The notes beneath the pieces were generated by a model, which did not search any database, had not been told where the DNA came from, and saw nothing but the letters and a program-made list of their open reading frames with translations. From the NCBI GenBank assembly GCA_947588975.1, contig CANQAF010000064.1, forward strand, positions 1 through 5,322: DNA of 5,322 nucleotides, given 5' to 3'. A program made the translations under genes and the position numbers. Source of the DNA: an uncultured Bacilli bacterium (GTDB taxonomy: Bacteria > Bacillota_I > Bacilli_A > RF39 > UBA660). This document shows, in pieces, positions 3,757-5,322 of this stretch (within the stretch, counting starts at the first letter, position 1; every line of letters starts with the position of its first letter).

Positions 3757-5322
3757 CACTTAATTGAATATATTCTGTACGTCCCGCAATTTTTGGAGTA
3801 TTATTTCCATTTGAAAATATTACATTTGAAGCATAGTAGAGATAACCATCATGACTATTACTACCAGTACTAAAATATAAGTCACAAGTTTTCCCAATTA
3901 CAGTAGAATTACATATACGTATAATTCCTTTCCCACCGTCACTATTATTCAAAACTCCATATTCTTTTGCAGTTATATAAGCATTTCTTATATTAACCAT
4001 ACCAGTAGCATGATTATTAATTCCTTGCCAACCGCCAATATAAGTTCCACCATTTATATTGATTGTTCCTGTACTAGCATTTTGAATAGCAATACTATTT
4101 TCATTTGAATAAACACATAATCCACTCGTGATTTGCAATGAATCTGACGTACATACATTTGCTTGATTTCCAGTAATTGTAATTGTTCCTGTCCCTCCAT
4201 TCCATATTACTGGATGCCTTTTTTCTGATAGTGATGAAATATAAATTGGTTTATCCGTTTGTTCGATTACAAGATTAGACGCTGAAGTTATTATACTTTC
4301 TTCATTGCCAATTATAATTCCACCTCTTATTATTCCAGTTCCATATTGATTATTGATAGCAATTCCTGAGTGCACTGTTCCTTTAATGGTTCCACCATTT
4401 ATAACAAACTTTGCTCCCTCTACATTATTGCTTCCAATCCCATATGGTCCTTCTATATATGTTCCATCATTGACTTCCATGTATCCTCTATTGTAGATTG
4501 CTGAAGCAGCGTCACTTTCATTTATCAATGGCTTTAATATTTTCACATGGTCTAAAGTAAGATGATTTTCATTTCCTAAACCTGCTTGTACTTCAATTGT
4601 TCCATCTAGTTTGGTTGAAGTAATATGTAATGAACCTTCTATAGTAATACTACGATTGGTATTGGTGTTGTTACTCGTAATTTTCTTACCATTTAAATCT
4701 AATATAACATTCGTATCTTTTTTAAATGTTACTAAGTTGTCCAATGTTTCATCATTCATCATAATAATTGTTGTTTTTGTATGATCTAAATGATTTACAC
4801 TATCTTCTAAACTATTATCAACTCTGCATATCGTATCTCCATATATATGCTCTAATTTTAATGTATTTTCTTCTATTGTTACACTTGTGCCATTATTACA
4901 ACTTATACTTTTGATATTTGTTGCATCTTCCAATAGAATCTCAGTATTATTTACTTTTCCTAATTCTTGTTTTGTACTTTCTCCATTCTTTATAATAGTC
5001 AGTGTTGGTTCTTCTTTACAATAGGAAGATTTTGATTCCTCTGCTTCTGTTCCATCATAATCAATAGAATGATCATTGACACAAAGATGTGCGTTTACTA
5101 CTTCCATATCTTTAATCTCTACATATCCTTGAGTCGGTCCTTTTCCTTTATATTCTAAATTTTCTAATTCACTTACTTCATAGATTCCATCTAAAAATCC
5201 ACTCATACTAATATCTAGTTCTGATTCTATAATTGATTGTTCAATTGCTTCTACATATCCTTGTGCACTCGATAATGCTGCACTCTTTCTTGCATCTTCA
5301 ATGACTCCCATAATTAATGGGG
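3743..5322 (-). CDS. Type IV pilin-like protein with beta-helix body, 5' end outside window
   Basis: The frame is open to the window edge and encodes PLIMGVIEDARK, the end of the pilin N-terminal helix, with the same residues as 26-37 of the lectin pilin. The true start is therefore roughly 28 codons upstream of Met 5311, and the full protein is about 550 residues. Counting from Met 5311, the pilin region has a Cys pair at 77 and 98. From about 175 the sequence is rich in short beta rungs typical of right-handed parallel beta-helices: VILDLNGKKI, then MEVNDGTYIEG, FVINGGTIKG, IIRGGIIIG, ININGGTYIGG and VNIRNAYITA. Further Cys pairs occur at 138/162, 387/399 and 467/476, and the last residue is an unpaired Cys522. 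No catalytic motif is recognised, so I read it as an adhesin-like body on a pilin stem. It ends at TAA 3745-3743 inside a terminator hairpin. Confidence 0.9.
   Translation of the reverse strand, partial: PLIMGVIEDARKSAALSSAQGYVEAIEQSIIESELDISMSGFLDGIYEVSELENLEYKGKGPTQGYVEIKDMEVVNAHLCVNDHSIDYDGTEAEESKSSYCKEEPTLTIIKNGESTKQELGKVNNTEILLEDATNIKSISCNNGTSVTIEENTLKLEHIYGDTICRVDNSLEDSVNHLDHTKTTIIMMNDETLDNLVTFKKDTNVILDLNGKKITSNNTNTNRSITIEGSLHITSTKLDGTIEVQAGLGNENHLTLDHVKILKPLINESDAASAIYNRGYMEVNDGTYIEGPYGIGSNNVEGAKFVINGGTIKGTVHSGIAINNQYGTGIIRGGIIIGNEESIITSASNLVIEQTDKPIYISSLSEKRHPVIWNGGTGTITITGNQANVCTSDSLQITSGLCVYSNENSIAIQNASTGTININGGTYIGGWQGINNHATGMVNIRNAYITAKEYGVLNNSDGGKGIIRICNSTVIGKTCDLYFSTGSNSHDGYLYYASNVIFSNGNNTPKIAGRTEYIQLSEEAC
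5284..5322 (-). repeat. 39-bp direct repeat in pilin N-terminal coding region, copy 2
   Basis: This is identical to 3421-3459, and the two sequences diverge immediately 3' of the shared stretch in transcription sense. The upstream limit is not visible because the window ends here. Confidence 0.85.

Noticed and set aside
1..5322. DGR reverse transcriptase, template repeat, CRISPR array, tRNA, rRNA or transposase in the window
   Set aside because: No second copy of the variable region was seen, no frame has reverse-transcriptase or transposase motifs, and no repeat-spacer pattern or structured RNA gene was found by reading both strands.

Overview
The window is AT-rich, uses the standard code (TGG for tryptophan where checked), and carries all of its genes on the minus strand. 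A DacF-type carboxypeptidase, Gram-positive-type ribosome-binding sites (AGGAG) and class III prepilin leaders of the form MKK(K)G^FTLIE point to a low-GC Bacillota. An uncultured gut Bacilli lineage rich in pilin-like genes is my best guess, but the species cannot be read from this sequence.

Layout in the direction of transcription, from high to low coordinates: (1) 5322-3743, a type IV pilin-like protein with a right-handed beta-helix body, its first residues cut off by the window edge, ending in an intrinsic terminator that overlaps the stop codon. (2) 3742-3523, an intergenic region with a promoter and a conserved leader containing a G10 tract. (3) 3522-2020, a pilin-like protein carrying an FGE/C-type-lectin-like domain. 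Its last ~40 codons look like the variable region (VR) of a diversity-generating retroelement (DGR). (4) 2019-1923, a short spacer with two inverted repeats. (5) 1922-768, dacF, a D-alanyl-D-alanine carboxypeptidase. (6) 767-550, an intergenic region with a second copy of the promoter plus G10 leader. (7) 549-1, the start of a third pilin-like protein, which runs into an Ig-like repeat and off the window.

The main interest is how the parts combine. Three pilin-like proteins share an N-terminal export/assembly module and a Cys-pair pilin region but carry unrelated heads (beta-helix, C-type lectin, Ig-like). Two of the three 5' regions are visible. Both have a promoter, then a closely conserved ~87-90 nt leader with a run of exactly ten G, followed by a C-rich arm and a T-run that together resemble a short intrinsic terminator. 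I infer a surface-display locus diversified in three ways: DGR hypermutation of one head, slipped-strand variation of a G tract in the leaders, and modular exchange of heads behind a common pilin N-terminus. No reverse transcriptase or template repeat is in the window, so DGR activity is predicted from the target alone.
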